Assembly (NCBI RefSeq): GCF_001618145.1
Contig: NZ_LQNF01000003.1
Span: forward strand, 186,001-250,000
From: Oceanobacillus damuensis
Lineage (GTDB): Bacteria; Bacillota; Bacilli; Bacillales; Amphibacillaceae
Reading direction: 5' to 3'
Length of the DNA stretch: 64,000 nt
Shown here in pieces: positions 42,141 through 51,137 of this stretch. Below the pieces are notes generated by a model. It was not told the DNA's origin. It did not search any database and saw only the letters and a program-made list of their open reading frames with translations. The translations under genes and the position numbers were made by a program. Within the stretch, counting starts at the first letter, position 1; every line of letters starts with the position of its first letter.

Positions 42141-43348
42141 ATGAATTTTTCACATTCTGAGAAAGTACTAGATTTACAAAAAAAAGTTAGCGCATTTATG
42201 GAAGAGCATGTTTACCCAAATGAAAAGGTTTATCAGGAACAATTAAATCAGCAAGAAACCAGATGGTCTAATACCCCTCCAATCATGAACGAATTAAAAA
42301 AGAGGGCGCAAGCGGATGGATTATGGAACCTATTTTTACCTGAAAGTGAGTATGGAGCAGGATTAACTAATTTAGAATATGCACCCCTATGTGAAATCAT
42401 GGGAAGATCTGTAATAGGGCCTGAAGCATTTAACTGTAGTGCCCCGGATACAGGGAACATGGAAGTGATTGCACGCTATGGTTCAGAAAATCAAAAAAAG
42501 AATGGCTTGAACCGCTATTAGCTGGTGAAATTAGATCATGTTTTTCTATGACAGAACCTGACGTTGCTTCCAGTGATGCAACGAATATCTCTACAAGTAT
42601 TGTAAGAGATGGGGATGAGTATGTAATTAATGGAAGAAAATGGTGGTCTTCTGGTGCTGGGGATCCAAGATGTAAAATTGCAATAGTTATGGGGAAAACA
42701 GATACGTCAGCATCGAAACACGAACAACAATCCATGATTCTAGTTCCATTAGACACTCCTGGAGTTAAAATAGAAAGAATGCTTCCGGTTTTTGGATATG
42801 ATGATGCTCCACATGGTCATGCCGAAATTCATTATGACAATGTAAGAGTACCTGCTGAAAATATGTTATGGGAGGAAGGAAAGGGCTTTGCCATTGCTCA
42901 AGGAAGACTTGGACCAGGAAGAATTCACCATTGTATGCGTTTAATTGGGCTTGCTGAACGAGCACTGGAAGATTTATGTAATCGCATACAGGAGAAGGAG
43001 ACATTTGGTAAAAAATTGTCAGAACAAGGAGTTATTCAAGAATGGATTGCAGATTCTCGAATTGAGATTGAACAGGCACGCTTGTTAACTCTTAAAGCAG
43101 CCTACATGATGGATACGGTTGGAAATAAAATCGCAAAAGCGGAAATTGCAATGATTAAAGTTGTTGCACCAAATATGGCATTAAAAGTGCTGGATCGTGC
43201 TATACAGGCTCATGGTGGTGCAGGAGTGAGTGATGATTTTACTTTAGCATATCATTGGGCGAACGCTAGAACACTTCGACTTGCAGACGGTCCGGACGAG
43301 GTGCATCGCCGTCAAATTGCAAAATTAGAGTTAAGAAAATACAAATAA
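42141..43348 (+). pseudogene. Acyl-CoA dehydrogenase, ACAD10/11-like, interrupted by a -1 frameshift
   Basis: Two adjoining frames (42141-42521 and 42500-43348) together give a normal ACAD of about 402 residues. The first part has the ACAD10/11-type stretch [17 protein letters not shown]; the second has [15 protein letters not shown] (flavin/substrate loop), [16 protein letters not shown], and [17 protein letters not shown]. The break is in a run of seven A (42493-42499) followed by G: CAA AAA AAG, then stop-bound frame. An eighth A, or a -1 slip on A AAA AAG, restores GAA TGG CTT GAA. It could be a real mutation, a sequencing error, or rarely a programmed slip. Followed by an SDR gene after 19 bases. 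Confidence 0.85.
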
Positions 43349-43367
43349 AAGTAATGGAGGAATAGTT

Positions 43368-44147
43368 ATGAGTGTAATGGATTTATTTGATTTAAAAGGT
43401 AAAACTGCAATTATTACTGGTGGAGGACGTGGGCTTGGTGCACAGATTGCAGAAGCCTACGCAGAAGCAGGTGCAAATGTGGTATTATGCTCAAGAAAAG
43501 TTGATGCTTGTAAAGAAAAAAGTGAAGAGCTTAAAAATAAGTATGGTGTGGGGGCACTAGCATTCAGTTGCGATGTTTCCAACGGTGAAGATGTAAAGAA
43601 GGTAGTTAATAAGACGGTCGAACATTTTGGTACGGTAGATATTTTAGTAAATAATAGTGGTGCAACATGGGGAGCACCGGTAACTGAAATGCCATTTGAA
43701 GCCTGGGAAAAGGTAATGAATGTAAATATAACCGGAACATACTTAATGAGCTTAGAGGCTGGAAAAGTGATGATTAATCAAAAGAGTGGAAAGATCATTA
43801 ATATAGCTTCCGTTGCAGGGTTTGGTGGAACAGATCCTAGTGTAATGGATACGATTGGATATAATACTAGTAAAGGGGCTGTGATGACATTTACAAAAGA
43901 TTTATCAGTAAAATGGGGACCTCACAATATCAATGTAAATGCAATTGCCCCAGGATTTTTTCCCACGAAGATGTCGAAAGGTTTATTGGAAAAAGGTGGG
44001 GATAAGATTTTGGCTAGAACACCATTAAATCGTTTCGGAAGTGATGAAGACATGAAAGGTGCTGCACTCTTTCTGGCATCAAAGGCATCGGACTTTGTAA
44101 CGGGAGACGTTTTAAGGGTTGATGGTGGATCGAGTGCCTATGCATAA
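43368..44147 (+). CDS. Short-chain dehydrogenase/reductase
   Basis: A 259-residue SDR: TGGGRGLG nucleotide loop (about 18-25), NNSGAT, catalytic Ser in IASVAGFGG and YNTSKGA, C-terminal VTGDVLRVDGGSS. It resembles gluconate 5-dehydrogenase and 3-oxoacyl reductase type enzymes. Encoded right behind the acyl-CoA dehydrogenase; SDRs are constant companions of ACAD11-type kinase/dehydrogenase pairs in bacteria, which suggests oxidation of a hydroxyacyl-CoA. ATG after ATGGAGG. Confidence 0.88.
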   Translation: MSVMDLFDLKGKTAIITGGGRGLGAQIAEAYAEAGANVVLCSRKVDACKEKSEELKNKYGVGALAFSCDVSNGEDVKKVVNKTVEHFGTVDILVNNSGATWGAPVTEMPFEAWEKVMNVNITGTYLMSLEAGKVMINQKSGKIINIASVAGFGGTDPSVMDTIGYNTSKGAVMTFTKDLSVKWGPHNINVNAIAPGFFPTKMSKGLLEKGGDKILARTPLNRFGSDEDMKGAALFLASKASDFVTGDVLRVDGGSSAYA

Positions 44148-44220
44148 TGGATTATGATTTATGATAGACGTTGTGTTACATTAAATATGTACAAAAATCT
44201 ACGCAGCGAGGAAAGATAGT

Positions 44221-44784
44221 ATGAAAGATAAAATAATAGGAGAGAGTATCAAGCTTTTTGAGAGAAAGGGATTCAGCGCAACGTCTATCCAAGATATTGT
44301 AGATGCAATTGGAGTAACAAAAGGGACCTTTTACTATTATTATCCCAGTAAAGAACAATTATTAATGGATATTCATAACGATTATATTACAACTCTGCTA
44401 AAAAGACAGAACAGTATTGTGGAAAAGAGGCATTTATCACAAAAGGAAAAACTTACGGCAATTATCCAATTACTAATTATGGATGTTGCTGAACAAGGTC
44501 CTCATGCAAGAGTCTTCTTTAGGGAAATGAGACATTTAACTGATGAAAATGTTGAGAAAATCAAAATGATCAGAAAACAGTTTTTTATAAATGTTAGAAC
44601 AGTGATTCAAGAAGGAATTAATCAAGGAGAATTTAAAAAAACTAATCATCCGGATATGCTTGCATATGGTGTAGTAGGTATAACTAACTGGAGTTATAAT
44701 TGGTATAACCCAGAAGGTGTTGTATCGCCGAGTGAATTGGCAAAAATTTATACAAATATGATTTTAAATGGAATAGAAAACTAG
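44221..44784 (+). CDS. TetR/AcrR family regulator
   Basis: A 187-residue TetR protein. The helix-turn-helix covers about 4-48 (FSATSIQDIVDAIGVTKGTFYYYYPSKEQLL), and the remaining helices form the ligand-binding and dimer domain. It lies inside the acyl-CoA cluster, and three similar 18-bp dyads downstream of cluster promoters (42095, 44840, 59782) are its natural candidate operators. Family members that control fatty-acid genes are released from DNA by acyl-CoA; that is inference here. ATG start; ribosome site GCGAGGAAAG is moderate. Confidence 0.88.
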   Translation: MKDKIIGESIKLFERKGFSATSIQDIVDAIGVTKGTFYYYYPSKEQLLMDIHNDYITTLLKRQNSIVEKRHLSQKEKLTAIIQLLIMDVAEQGPHARVFFREMRHLTDENVEKIKMIRKQFFINVRTVIQEGINQGEFKKTNHPDMLAYGVVGITNWSYNWYNPEGVVSPSELAKIYTNMILNGIEN

Positions 44785-44814
44785 ATTATTATCTATACAT
44801 AGGTAATAGTCTGG

Positions 44815-44857
44815 TATAAAGTTTCTGAATAAACATAAAATACCTACCGGTTAGTAT
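44815..44857 (+). promoter_or_regulatory. Extended -10 promoter and candidate TetR operator, site 2
   Basis: TGGTATAAA gives an extended -10 (TATAAA 44815-44820). The dyad ATACCTACCGGTTAGTAT at 44840-44857 matches its own reverse complement at 14 of 18 positions and is the best of the three copies. Confidence 0.65.
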
Positions 44858-44909
44858 TAGGTTTTTATATGTTATTAAAAGTATTTGTTACCACGAGAGG
44901 AGAAATTTA

Positions 44910-45977
44910 ATGAAGTCTTCTTTTAATGACACAATTCATGTTAGAAAAGGTGAAGAGTTAAATAAGGACACCCTATCGAAATTTATTCGTGAAAACCTTC
45001 CTCAAATTCCACGTGGTAATTTAGAAATTAAGCAATTTGGTGCAGGACATTCCAATTTAACCTATTTACTGAAAATTGGGACTTGGGAGGCGGTATTGCG
45101 CCGTCCTCCCCTTGGTCCAGTTGCTCCAAAAGCCCACGATATGGAAAGGGAATTTAGAGTTTTGAAAAATATTCATCCTTTATATTCTACAGCACCAGAA
45201 CCATATATTTTTCTAGATAATAAATCAGTCGTTGGCAGTAGCTTTTTTATTATGGAACGAAGAAAAGGAATTATCATTGATACAGACTTCCCACCATCAG
45301 TCACTTATACACCAGAAATAGGACGTAAACTTTCCCAAATTATGGTGGATAAATTAGTCGAATTACATCAAATAGACTACTCCAAAACAGACCTATTGAA
45401 TATTTCTAAGCCTAAAGGATTTATGGAACGCCAAGTGGCGGGATGGACAAAACGGTATTACCTTTCCAAAACAGATGAAATTACAGGGGTCGATGAGTTA
45501 ACAAAGTGGCTTGAAGAAAATGCCTCAACCTCTGAGGAACCAGCAATTATTCATTATGATTATAAGTTCAACAATGCCATGTTCGCGGAGGACTGCGGTG
45601 AAATGGTAGGCCTCTTTGATTGGGAGATGACAACGGTAGGAGACCCTCTTGCAGATCTTGGAGCAGCTTTAGGATATTGGCTTGAAGCCAGTGACCCAGA
45701 ACCATTAAAGAATGGATTTGGAAAAGCACCAGTAACTATTCGAGATGGATTTTTTACTAGAGAGGAATTTATGCAGGAATATGCAAAGAAGAGTGGGAGA
45801 GATTTGTCTAACATCCATTTCTATCTAACCTTTGCGTATTTCAAGCTTGCTGTTATTTGCCAACAGATTTATTACAGGTTTAAGAGAGGACAGACACAAG
45901 ACCAGCGATTTGCAAATTTGAATTCGTATGTTGAGAGTTTGATTCATCATGCATTGAATTATAGCAAAGGTGTGTGA
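44910..45977 (+). CDS. Aminoglycoside-phosphotransferase-fold kinase, ACAD10/11 N-domain and LvaA type
   Basis: A 355-residue kinase. The nucleotide-binding FGAGHSNLTYLLKIG (about 43-57) is followed by VLRRPPLGPVAPKAHDMEREF, the catalytic loop HYDYKFNNAMF (H215, D217, N222) and the metal-binding D237 in GLFDWEMTTVGDPLADLG. In animals this domain is fused to an acyl-CoA dehydrogenase in ACAD10/11, and in Pseudomonas LvaA phosphorylates 4-hydroxyvaleryl-CoA. Here the dehydrogenase is a separate gene 1.6 kb upstream. The next gene, a phosphatase homologue, starts 4 bases after this stop. Behind its own promoter and TetR-type dyad. Confidence 0.88.
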   Translation: MKSSFNDTIHVRKGEELNKDTLSKFIRENLPQIPRGNLEIKQFGAGHSNLTYLLKIGTWEAVLRRPPLGPVAPKAHDMEREFRVLKNIHPLYSTAPEPYIFLDNKSVVGSSFFIMERRKGIIIDTDFPPSVTYTPEIGRKLSQIMVDKLVELHQIDYSKTDLLNISKPKGFMERQVAGWTKRYYLSKTDEITGVDELTKWLEENASTSEEPAIIHYDYKFNNAMFAEDCGEMVGLFDWEMTTVGDPLADLGAALGYWLEASDPEPLKNGFGKAPVTIRDGFFTREEFMQEYAKKSGRDLSNIHFYLTFAYFKLAVICQQIYYRFKRGQTQDQRFANLNSYVESLIHHALNYSKGV

Positions 45978-45981
45978 CACA

Positions 45982-46716
45982 TTGAAAATTCATCTTTTAC
46001 TGAAGAAAGAAGAAATTGATTCCATACAGATGGACCAAAATAAGATTGCCGTTGTCTTTGATGTCCTGCTAGCAACATCAACCATTACCGCTTGTCTCAA
46101 TTTTGGAGCAAAATGTGTTATTCCAGTTATGGATGAAAAAGAGGCATTGTTAGAGGCAAAAAAATATCTCCCTGAGGAAATTGCATTAGTAGGTGAATAT
46201 AATGGTCTCACGATTGGTGGTTTCCATAATCCAGCACCATCTTTTCTTAAAGATCATGTGGGAGGGAAAACAGTAATCCTTTCTACAACCAATGGGACGG
46301 TAGCTATTCGTAAATCATCATCGGCGAAGAAGGTCTATGCTGCTTCATTATTAAATGGCGAGGCAGTTAGTGAACATATTGCCAAAACTATTTCTAACGA
46401 GACGATAATTGTTGTTTGTTCCGGATCATCCAATCAATTTTGTATGGAAGATTTTTATGGTGCAGGGTATTTCATAAAGAAATTTACTGAATTGGTGAAC
46501 GGGGGAAACGTAGAGTTAACAGATAGTGCGCAAGCTTCTATGTTATTCTATGAAAGCTTTTCTAATAGTGCCTACCAGATACTTGACCATACAAGGGTTG
46601 GAAAAATGTTAAATGCTTATGAATTACAGGAAGATATTCGTTTTGTAAGCCAACAGGGGATTATGACAATGATACCCCAATTTATCGATGGGAAATCTAT
46701 TGCAGCAGGAAATTAA
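45982..46716 (+). CDS. ComB/YitC-like 2-phosphosulfolactate phosphatase family protein
   Basis: A 244-residue protein with the ComB family marks VVFDVLLATSTITACLNFGA (about 24-43), GEYNGLTIGGFHNPAPS, ILSTTNGTVAI and VVCSGSSNQFCMEDFYGAGYF. ComB removes phosphate from 2-phospho-3-sulfolactate in coenzyme M or sulfolactate synthesis, but no partner genes of those pathways are here. The arginine often seen in DVLRATST is Leu in this protein. The TTG at 45982 follows AAAGGTGTG and lies four bases after the kinase stop, so it is coupled to the kinase gene; it may act on a phosphorylated acid made by that kinase (inference). Confidence 0.8.
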   Translation: MKIHLLLKKEEIDSIQMDQNKIAVVFDVLLATSTITACLNFGAKCVIPVMDEKEALLEAKKYLPEEIALVGEYNGLTIGGFHNPAPSFLKDHVGGKTVILSTTNGTVAIRKSSSAKKVYAASLLNGEAVSEHIAKTISNETIIVVCSGSSNQFCMEDFYGAGYFIKKFTELVNGGNVELTDSAQASMLFYESFSNSAYQILDHTRVGKMLNAYELQEDIRFVSQQGIMTMIPQFIDGKSIAAGN

Positions 46717-46755
46717 GAACATGATTATTGGTCGATTTAAGGAGGAGAATATGTC

Positions 46756-47730
46756 ATGAGAGCAGTACAATTTAAAGAATATGGCGGTCCAGAAGTATTG
46801 GAAATGATAAATCCTGAAATACCGAGTATTGCAGAAAATGAGGTATTAATCAGCATAAAGGCGATTGGTGTAAATTATGCCGATACAGCGAGACGGGAAG
46901 GCGTTTATGTTGTACCTACTCCTTTACCTTATATTCCTGGGTCAGAGATTGCTGGCGAAATTGTGGATATAGGCAATAAGGTAAGGGGCTTCAAAAAAGG
47001 TGATAGAGTGATGGCACTTATTGAATCTGGCGGTTATGCAGATTCTGCTGTGATAAAAGCTAATCAGATTATTCCCGTTCCAGATGGAGTTACATTTGAA
47101 CATGCCGTGGCTCTTCCACTACAAGGTTTAAGCGCTTACCACATTCTTAAAACAATGGGGAGACTGAACAAAGGGGAAACAGTGCTTGTACATGCGGCAG
47201 CTGGTGGTGTTGGTTTATTAGCTGTCCAGCTTGCCAAGTTGTTTGGAGCTGGAAAGGTTATCGCAACAGCGAGTACAACAGAGAAGTTGCAATTAGCGAA
47301 AGAAATGGGAGCGGACGATTTGGTTAATTATACAGAAGAAGGTTGGGAGAATAAAATACGAGAAATTACACAAGGGACTGGTGTAAATGTAGCGCTCGAG
47401 ATGGCAGGTGGAGATGTCTTTCACAAGACGATAAACTGTCTAGCTCCTTTTGGTCGACTCGTCATTTATGGAGTTGCCAGCGGAGTTATGCCGAAATTTT
47501 ATCCCTCGAAACTGATGAAAAGAAACCAATCCGTTATTGGATTTTTTCTTCCTCAAATTATGAAAGACTCAGTATTATATCAAACGAGTTTGAAAAAATT
47601 ACTGAAATTTGCGGAACAAGGTGAAATTAAGACAACAATAGGAGGAACTTTTCCTTTAGAGGAAGCGGCTCATGTTCATCAAATTTTGCAGGGCAGGAAA
47701 ACGACAGGGAAACTTATCTTAACTCCATAG
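46756..47730 (+). CDS. Quinone oxidoreductase-like MDR protein
   Basis: A 324-residue zinc-less medium-chain dehydrogenase: GVNYADTARREG (about 36-47), PGSEIAGEIVDIG, VLVHAAAGGVGLLAVQLAKLFGA (nucleotide loop), and the C-terminal TTGKLILTP. Members reduce quinones, enones or enoyl-CoA thioesters with NADPH. In this cluster an enoyl-CoA reductase-like role is possible. ATG after AAGGAGG, 39 bases behind the phosphatase gene. A distant paralogue lies at 59849. Confidence 0.9.
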   Translation: MRAVQFKEYGGPEVLEMINPEIPSIAENEVLISIKAIGVNYADTARREGVYVVPTPLPYIPGSEIAGEIVDIGNKVRGFKKGDRVMALIESGGYADSAVIKANQIIPVPDGVTFEHAVALPLQGLSAYHILKTMGRLNKGETVLVHAAAGGVGLLAVQLAKLFGAGKVIATASTTEKLQLAKEMGADDLVNYTEEGWENKIREITQGTGVNVALEMAGGDVFHKTINCLAPFGRLVIYGVASGVMPKFYPSKLMKRNQSVIGFFLPQIMKDSVLYQTSLKKLLKFAEQGEIKTTIGGTFPLEEAAHVHQILQGRKTTGKLILTP

Positions 47731-47761
47731 AATAATAAATTTATATAAAGGAGAGGAGACC

Positions 47762-49417
47762 ATGAAAAATACAAATCATTTCGAATATTGGCCGTCGAGA
47801 TTACCTAAAAATTTAACTGTTCCAGAAACTACATTATATGAAAATCTGGAAATGTCAGTTAGGAAATATCCAGATAAAATAGCTTTCCACTATTATGGAG
47901 CATCCTATTCCTACAAGGAGTTCTTTAATGAGGTGGAACATCTTGCTGGTTATTTAGAAAAAGAATTGGATATTAAGGAAAAAGACAAGATTTTACTGTT
48001 CATGCAGAATTCTCCTCAGTTTATTATTAGTTTTTTTGCTATTTTACGGCTAAGAGCGGTTGTTGTACCAATCAATCCGATGAGCGTGGCGAAAGACTTG
48101 GAGTTTTATGTAAAAGACTGTGGTATTAATCAAGCAATAGTAGGCCAGGAATTATTTGAAAAAGTCATTCCACTAAAGAAAGAGGATCTATTAAAAAATA
48201 TTATAGTGGCGTCTTATTCCGAATATATTAATGAAAGAAATTCACTGCTTGACATGCCATCAGTAGTTTCTGAACCTGTTAAGAGATTTTCGGAAGGAAT
48301 TCCATGGGAGGTTGCATTGAATAGGGCACATCTAGCTTCTGCATACAAAGGAAAGAGTGATGATATGGCCGTAATTCCTTATACATCAGGAACTACTGGC
48401 CTACCTAAAGGATGTGTACATACCAATAGTACTGTTCAAGCAAATACCGTAGGAACTTACCATTGGATGAATTTGACAGCGAATACAGTTACTTTAACAA
48501 CTTTGCCACTATTCCATGTAACTGGATTAGTACACAGTACACTATCCCCGATTTATGCAGGAAGCACACTGGTCATCATGACTCGTTGGGACCGTGAGTA
48601 TGCAGCAAATGCGATAGAGGAATTTAGATGTACTCATTGGATCAATATCAGTACGATGTTAATTGACTTTTTATCCAATCCGAATCTTGAAAACTACGAT
48701 ATTTCATCCCTTGAAGCAATAGGTGGTGGAGGGGCACCACTTCCAGCGGCTGTAGGTGAAGACTTGTATGAACGAATAGGACTTCACTTTATCGAGGGTT
48801 ATGGTTTATCAGAGACAATATCTCAGACACATTTTAATCCCCCCGACCGGGCAAAATTGCAATGTCTCGGGATACCTTCCTTTGATGTGGATGCAAGAAT
48901 AATTGATACTGCAACAGGAAAAGAACTAGGGGTAAATCAAGAAGGTGAACTTATTGTCAATGGACCTCAAGTTTTTAAAGAGTATTACCGGCGTGAAGAA
49001 GACAATGAAAATGCACATATTGAATTAGATGGAAAGAGGTTCTTTAAAACAGGTGATATCGTCAAAATGGATGAGGAAGGATATTTCTTCATTGTCGATC
49101 GTTTAAAGCGGATGATCAATGCATCTGGTTTTAAAGTTTGGCCTACAGAAGTTGAATCTATTTTATACAAACATCCAGCAGTTCAACAGGCGTGTGTAGT
49201 AAGTGCACCAGACAAAAAACGTGGAGAAACGGTTAAGGCGTTTATTATTTTAAATGATAATTATAAAGGCAAAGTTAAAGTTCAAGACATTATTGAATGG
49301 TCTAAGGATCAAATGGCTGCTTATAAATATCCAAGAATAGTAGAGTTTAGAGATAGCTTCCCAACAACGAGTAGTGGAAAAATCCTGTGGAGAGCACTAC
49401 AGAAAAATCGACAGTAA
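47762..49417 (+). CDS. AMP-forming acyl-CoA ligase 1
   Basis: A 551-residue ANL-superfamily ligase. The P-loop is VIPYTSGTTGLPKGCVHTN (about 204-222), then LPLFHVTGLVHS, GYGLSETISQTHFNP, the hinge FFIVDRLKRMINASGFKVWPTEVE and the catalytic Lys in TSSGKILWRAL near the end. It activates a fatty or aromatic acid to its CoA thioester in two steps through an acyl-adenylate. Its C-terminal part (NYKGKVKVQDIIEWSKDQMAAYKYPR) closely matches ligase 4 at 56457, so the two are likely duplicates. ATG after GGAGAGG. Confidence 0.93.
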   Translation: MKNTNHFEYWPSRLPKNLTVPETTLYENLEMSVRKYPDKIAFHYYGASYSYKEFFNEVEHLAGYLEKELDIKEKDKILLFMQNSPQFIISFFAILRLRAVVVPINPMSVAKDLEFYVKDCGINQAIVGQELFEKVIPLKKEDLLKNIIVASYSEYINERNSLLDMPSVVSEPVKRFSEGIPWEVALNRAHLASAYKGKSDDMAVIPYTSGTTGLPKGCVHTNSTVQANTVGTYHWMNLTANTVTLTTLPLFHVTGLVHSTLSPIYAGSTLVIMTRWDREYAANAIEEFRCTHWINISTMLIDFLSNPNLENYDISSLEAIGGGGAPLPAAVGEDLYERIGLHFIEGYGLSETISQTHFNPPDRAKLQCLGIPSFDVDARIIDTATGKELGVNQEGELIVNGPQVFKEYYRREEDNENAHIELDGKRFFKTGDIVKMDEEGYFFIVDRLKRMINASGFKVWPTEVESILYKHPAVQQACVVSAPDKKRGETVKAFIILNDNYKGKVKVQDIIEWSKDQMAAYKYPRIVEFRDSFPTTSSGKILWRALQKNRQ

Positions 49418-49507
49418 GTGTAAGGTCAGTTATTTATCCTATGTTTTATCTTTAAATTTGGGCAATATGATACGATATCTCAAAACTTCTCTAGGGGAGG
49501 AATCGTA

Positions 49508-51109
49508 ATGAGAAAATGGTTGGAGTATTATCCGGAACATATCTCTAAGGAAATAACTATTCCTGATATATCTTTAGCTGATATGTTAAGAGAAACAGTC
49601 TCAAAGTATGGGGACAACAAAGCACTCTATTTTTTTGGAAAGGAAACGACCTATAAAGAGCTTGGTAATCTTGTTAATGCATTTACATCGGCCCTTCAGC
49701 AAAAAGGAATAAAAAAAGGTGATCGAGCGGCTATCATGTTGCCCAACTGTCCGCAGTATGTGATTAGTTACTACGGGATACTACAAGCTGGCGGAATTGT
49801 TACTCAATTAAATCCTATGCTTGTCGGTAAAGAATTGGAATATATATTAAACGACTCGGGAGCAGAGACCATTGTTATATATGAACCACTATTACCTGTA
49901 CTGAATCAAGTAATCGATAATACTTCCGTGAAAAATGTGATTAAGGTAAATCTCGAGGGGCCAGATACAACAGACGATTTTGCTACGGGATTCCAATCCT
50001 TTTTAAAAAATATTAATAATAAGCCGGTCAGAGTTGAAAGCAATCCTAGTGAAGATATAGCTATTCTACAGTATACAGGTGGAACAACAGGACGCTCAAA
50101 AGGAGTAATGTTAACGCATCGCAATCTTTTAGCAAATATTAAGCAGTCATATGAATTTTTTCAAGATGCTATTGATATGGGGAAAGAAAGGTTTCTAAGT
50201 GTTATTCCATTATTCCATGTTTATGGAATGAGCTCGTGTATGAATCTATCGATTTATACAGCTGCAATGAATATTTTATTGCCTAGATTTGATGTGGATG
50301 AGGTCCTTGAAACTATTAAATCAGTTCAGCCAACTTCATTCCCTGGTGTACCTACAATGTATATTGCACTAATTAATCATCCTAAGGTGAGTGAGTATGG
50401 TCTCGATAGTATAGAAATTTGTAATAGTGGAAGCGCACCGATGCCAGTTGAAATTATGCGAGCCTTTGAAGAAAAAACTGGAGCGAAAATAGCAGAAGGC
50501 TATGGACTTTCCGAAAGTTCACCGACAACACACTGTAATCCGTTATTTGCTGCTAGGAAACCAGGCAGTGTTGGAATTGGTGTACCAAGCACAGATTATA
50601 AGATTGTGGATTTAAGTACTGGCGATAACGAGCTTCCTCCTGGTGAGGTGGGAGAGATTATTATTAAAGGTCCTCAAATAATGAAGGGTTATTGGAATAT
50701 GCCTGATGAATCCGCCCAAACATTACGAAATGGTTGGCTTTATACTGGCGATATTGCCTATATGGATGAAGATGGCTACCTTTATATCGTGGATCGAAAG
50801 AAAGATCTGATAATAGCAAGTGGCTATAATGTTTATCCACGGGATGTCGAGGAGGTATTATACGAGCATCCGTCTATTCAAGAAGCAGTAGTTGTCGGAG
50901 TGCCAGATTCCTACCGAGGGGAAACGGTTAAAGCAGTTATTGTCTTAAAAGAAGGAAGTACGTGTACAGAAGAAGAATTGATTAATTATTGTAGGAAAAA
51001 TCTTTCTGCATACAAAGTACCCCGTATTATTGAGTTCAGAAAGGAACTTCCAAAGACTGGTGTTGGGAAAATCCTTAGGAGGAAAATTCGTGAAGAATCC
51101 TCTAAATAA
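49508..51109 (+). CDS. AMP-forming acyl-CoA ligase 2
   Basis: A 533-residue long-chain-type ligase. P-loop ILQYTGGTTGRSKGVMLTH (about 185-203), IPLFHVYGMSSCMN, EGYGLSESSPTTHCNP, hinge LYIVDRKKDLIIASGYNVYPRDVEE and C-terminal TGVGKILRRKIRE. The TGGTTGRSKG loop and overall pattern are shared with ligase 5 at 60861 and with Bacillus LcfA/LcfB. ATG after AGGGGAGGAA. It precedes the beta-oxidation genes by 28 bases and is probably in one unit with them. Confidence 0.94.
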   Translation: MRKWLEYYPEHISKEITIPDISLADMLRETVSKYGDNKALYFFGKETTYKELGNLVNAFTSALQQKGIKKGDRAAIMLPNCPQYVISYYGILQAGGIVTQLNPMLVGKELEYILNDSGAETIVIYEPLLPVLNQVIDNTSVKNVIKVNLEGPDTTDDFATGFQSFLKNINNKPVRVESNPSEDIAILQYTGGTTGRSKGVMLTHRNLLANIKQSYEFFQDAIDMGKERFLSVIPLFHVYGMSSCMNLSIYTAAMNILLPRFDVDEVLETIKSVQPTSFPGVPTMYIALINHPKVSEYGLDSIEICNSGSAPMPVEIMRAFEEKTGAKIAEGYGLSESSPTTHCNPLFAARKPGSVGIGVPSTDYKIVDLSTGDNELPPGEVGEIIIKGPQIMKGYWNMPDESAQTLRNGWLYTGDIAYMDEDGYLYIVDRKKDLIIASGYNVYPRDVEEVLYEHPSIQEAVVVGVPDSYRGETVKAVIVLKEGSTCTEEELINYCRKNLSAYKVPRIIEFRKELPKTGVGKILRRKIREESSK

Positions 51110-51137
51110 ATCATAGGATTGAGGGAGGAAAATAGTG

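Noticed and set aside
42494-42500. Firm claim of programmed -1 frameshifting in the acyl-CoA dehydrogenase
   Set aside because: Loss of a single A from AAA AAA GAA codons would create the same heptamer by chance, and no stimulatory element was found; kept only as a possibility.
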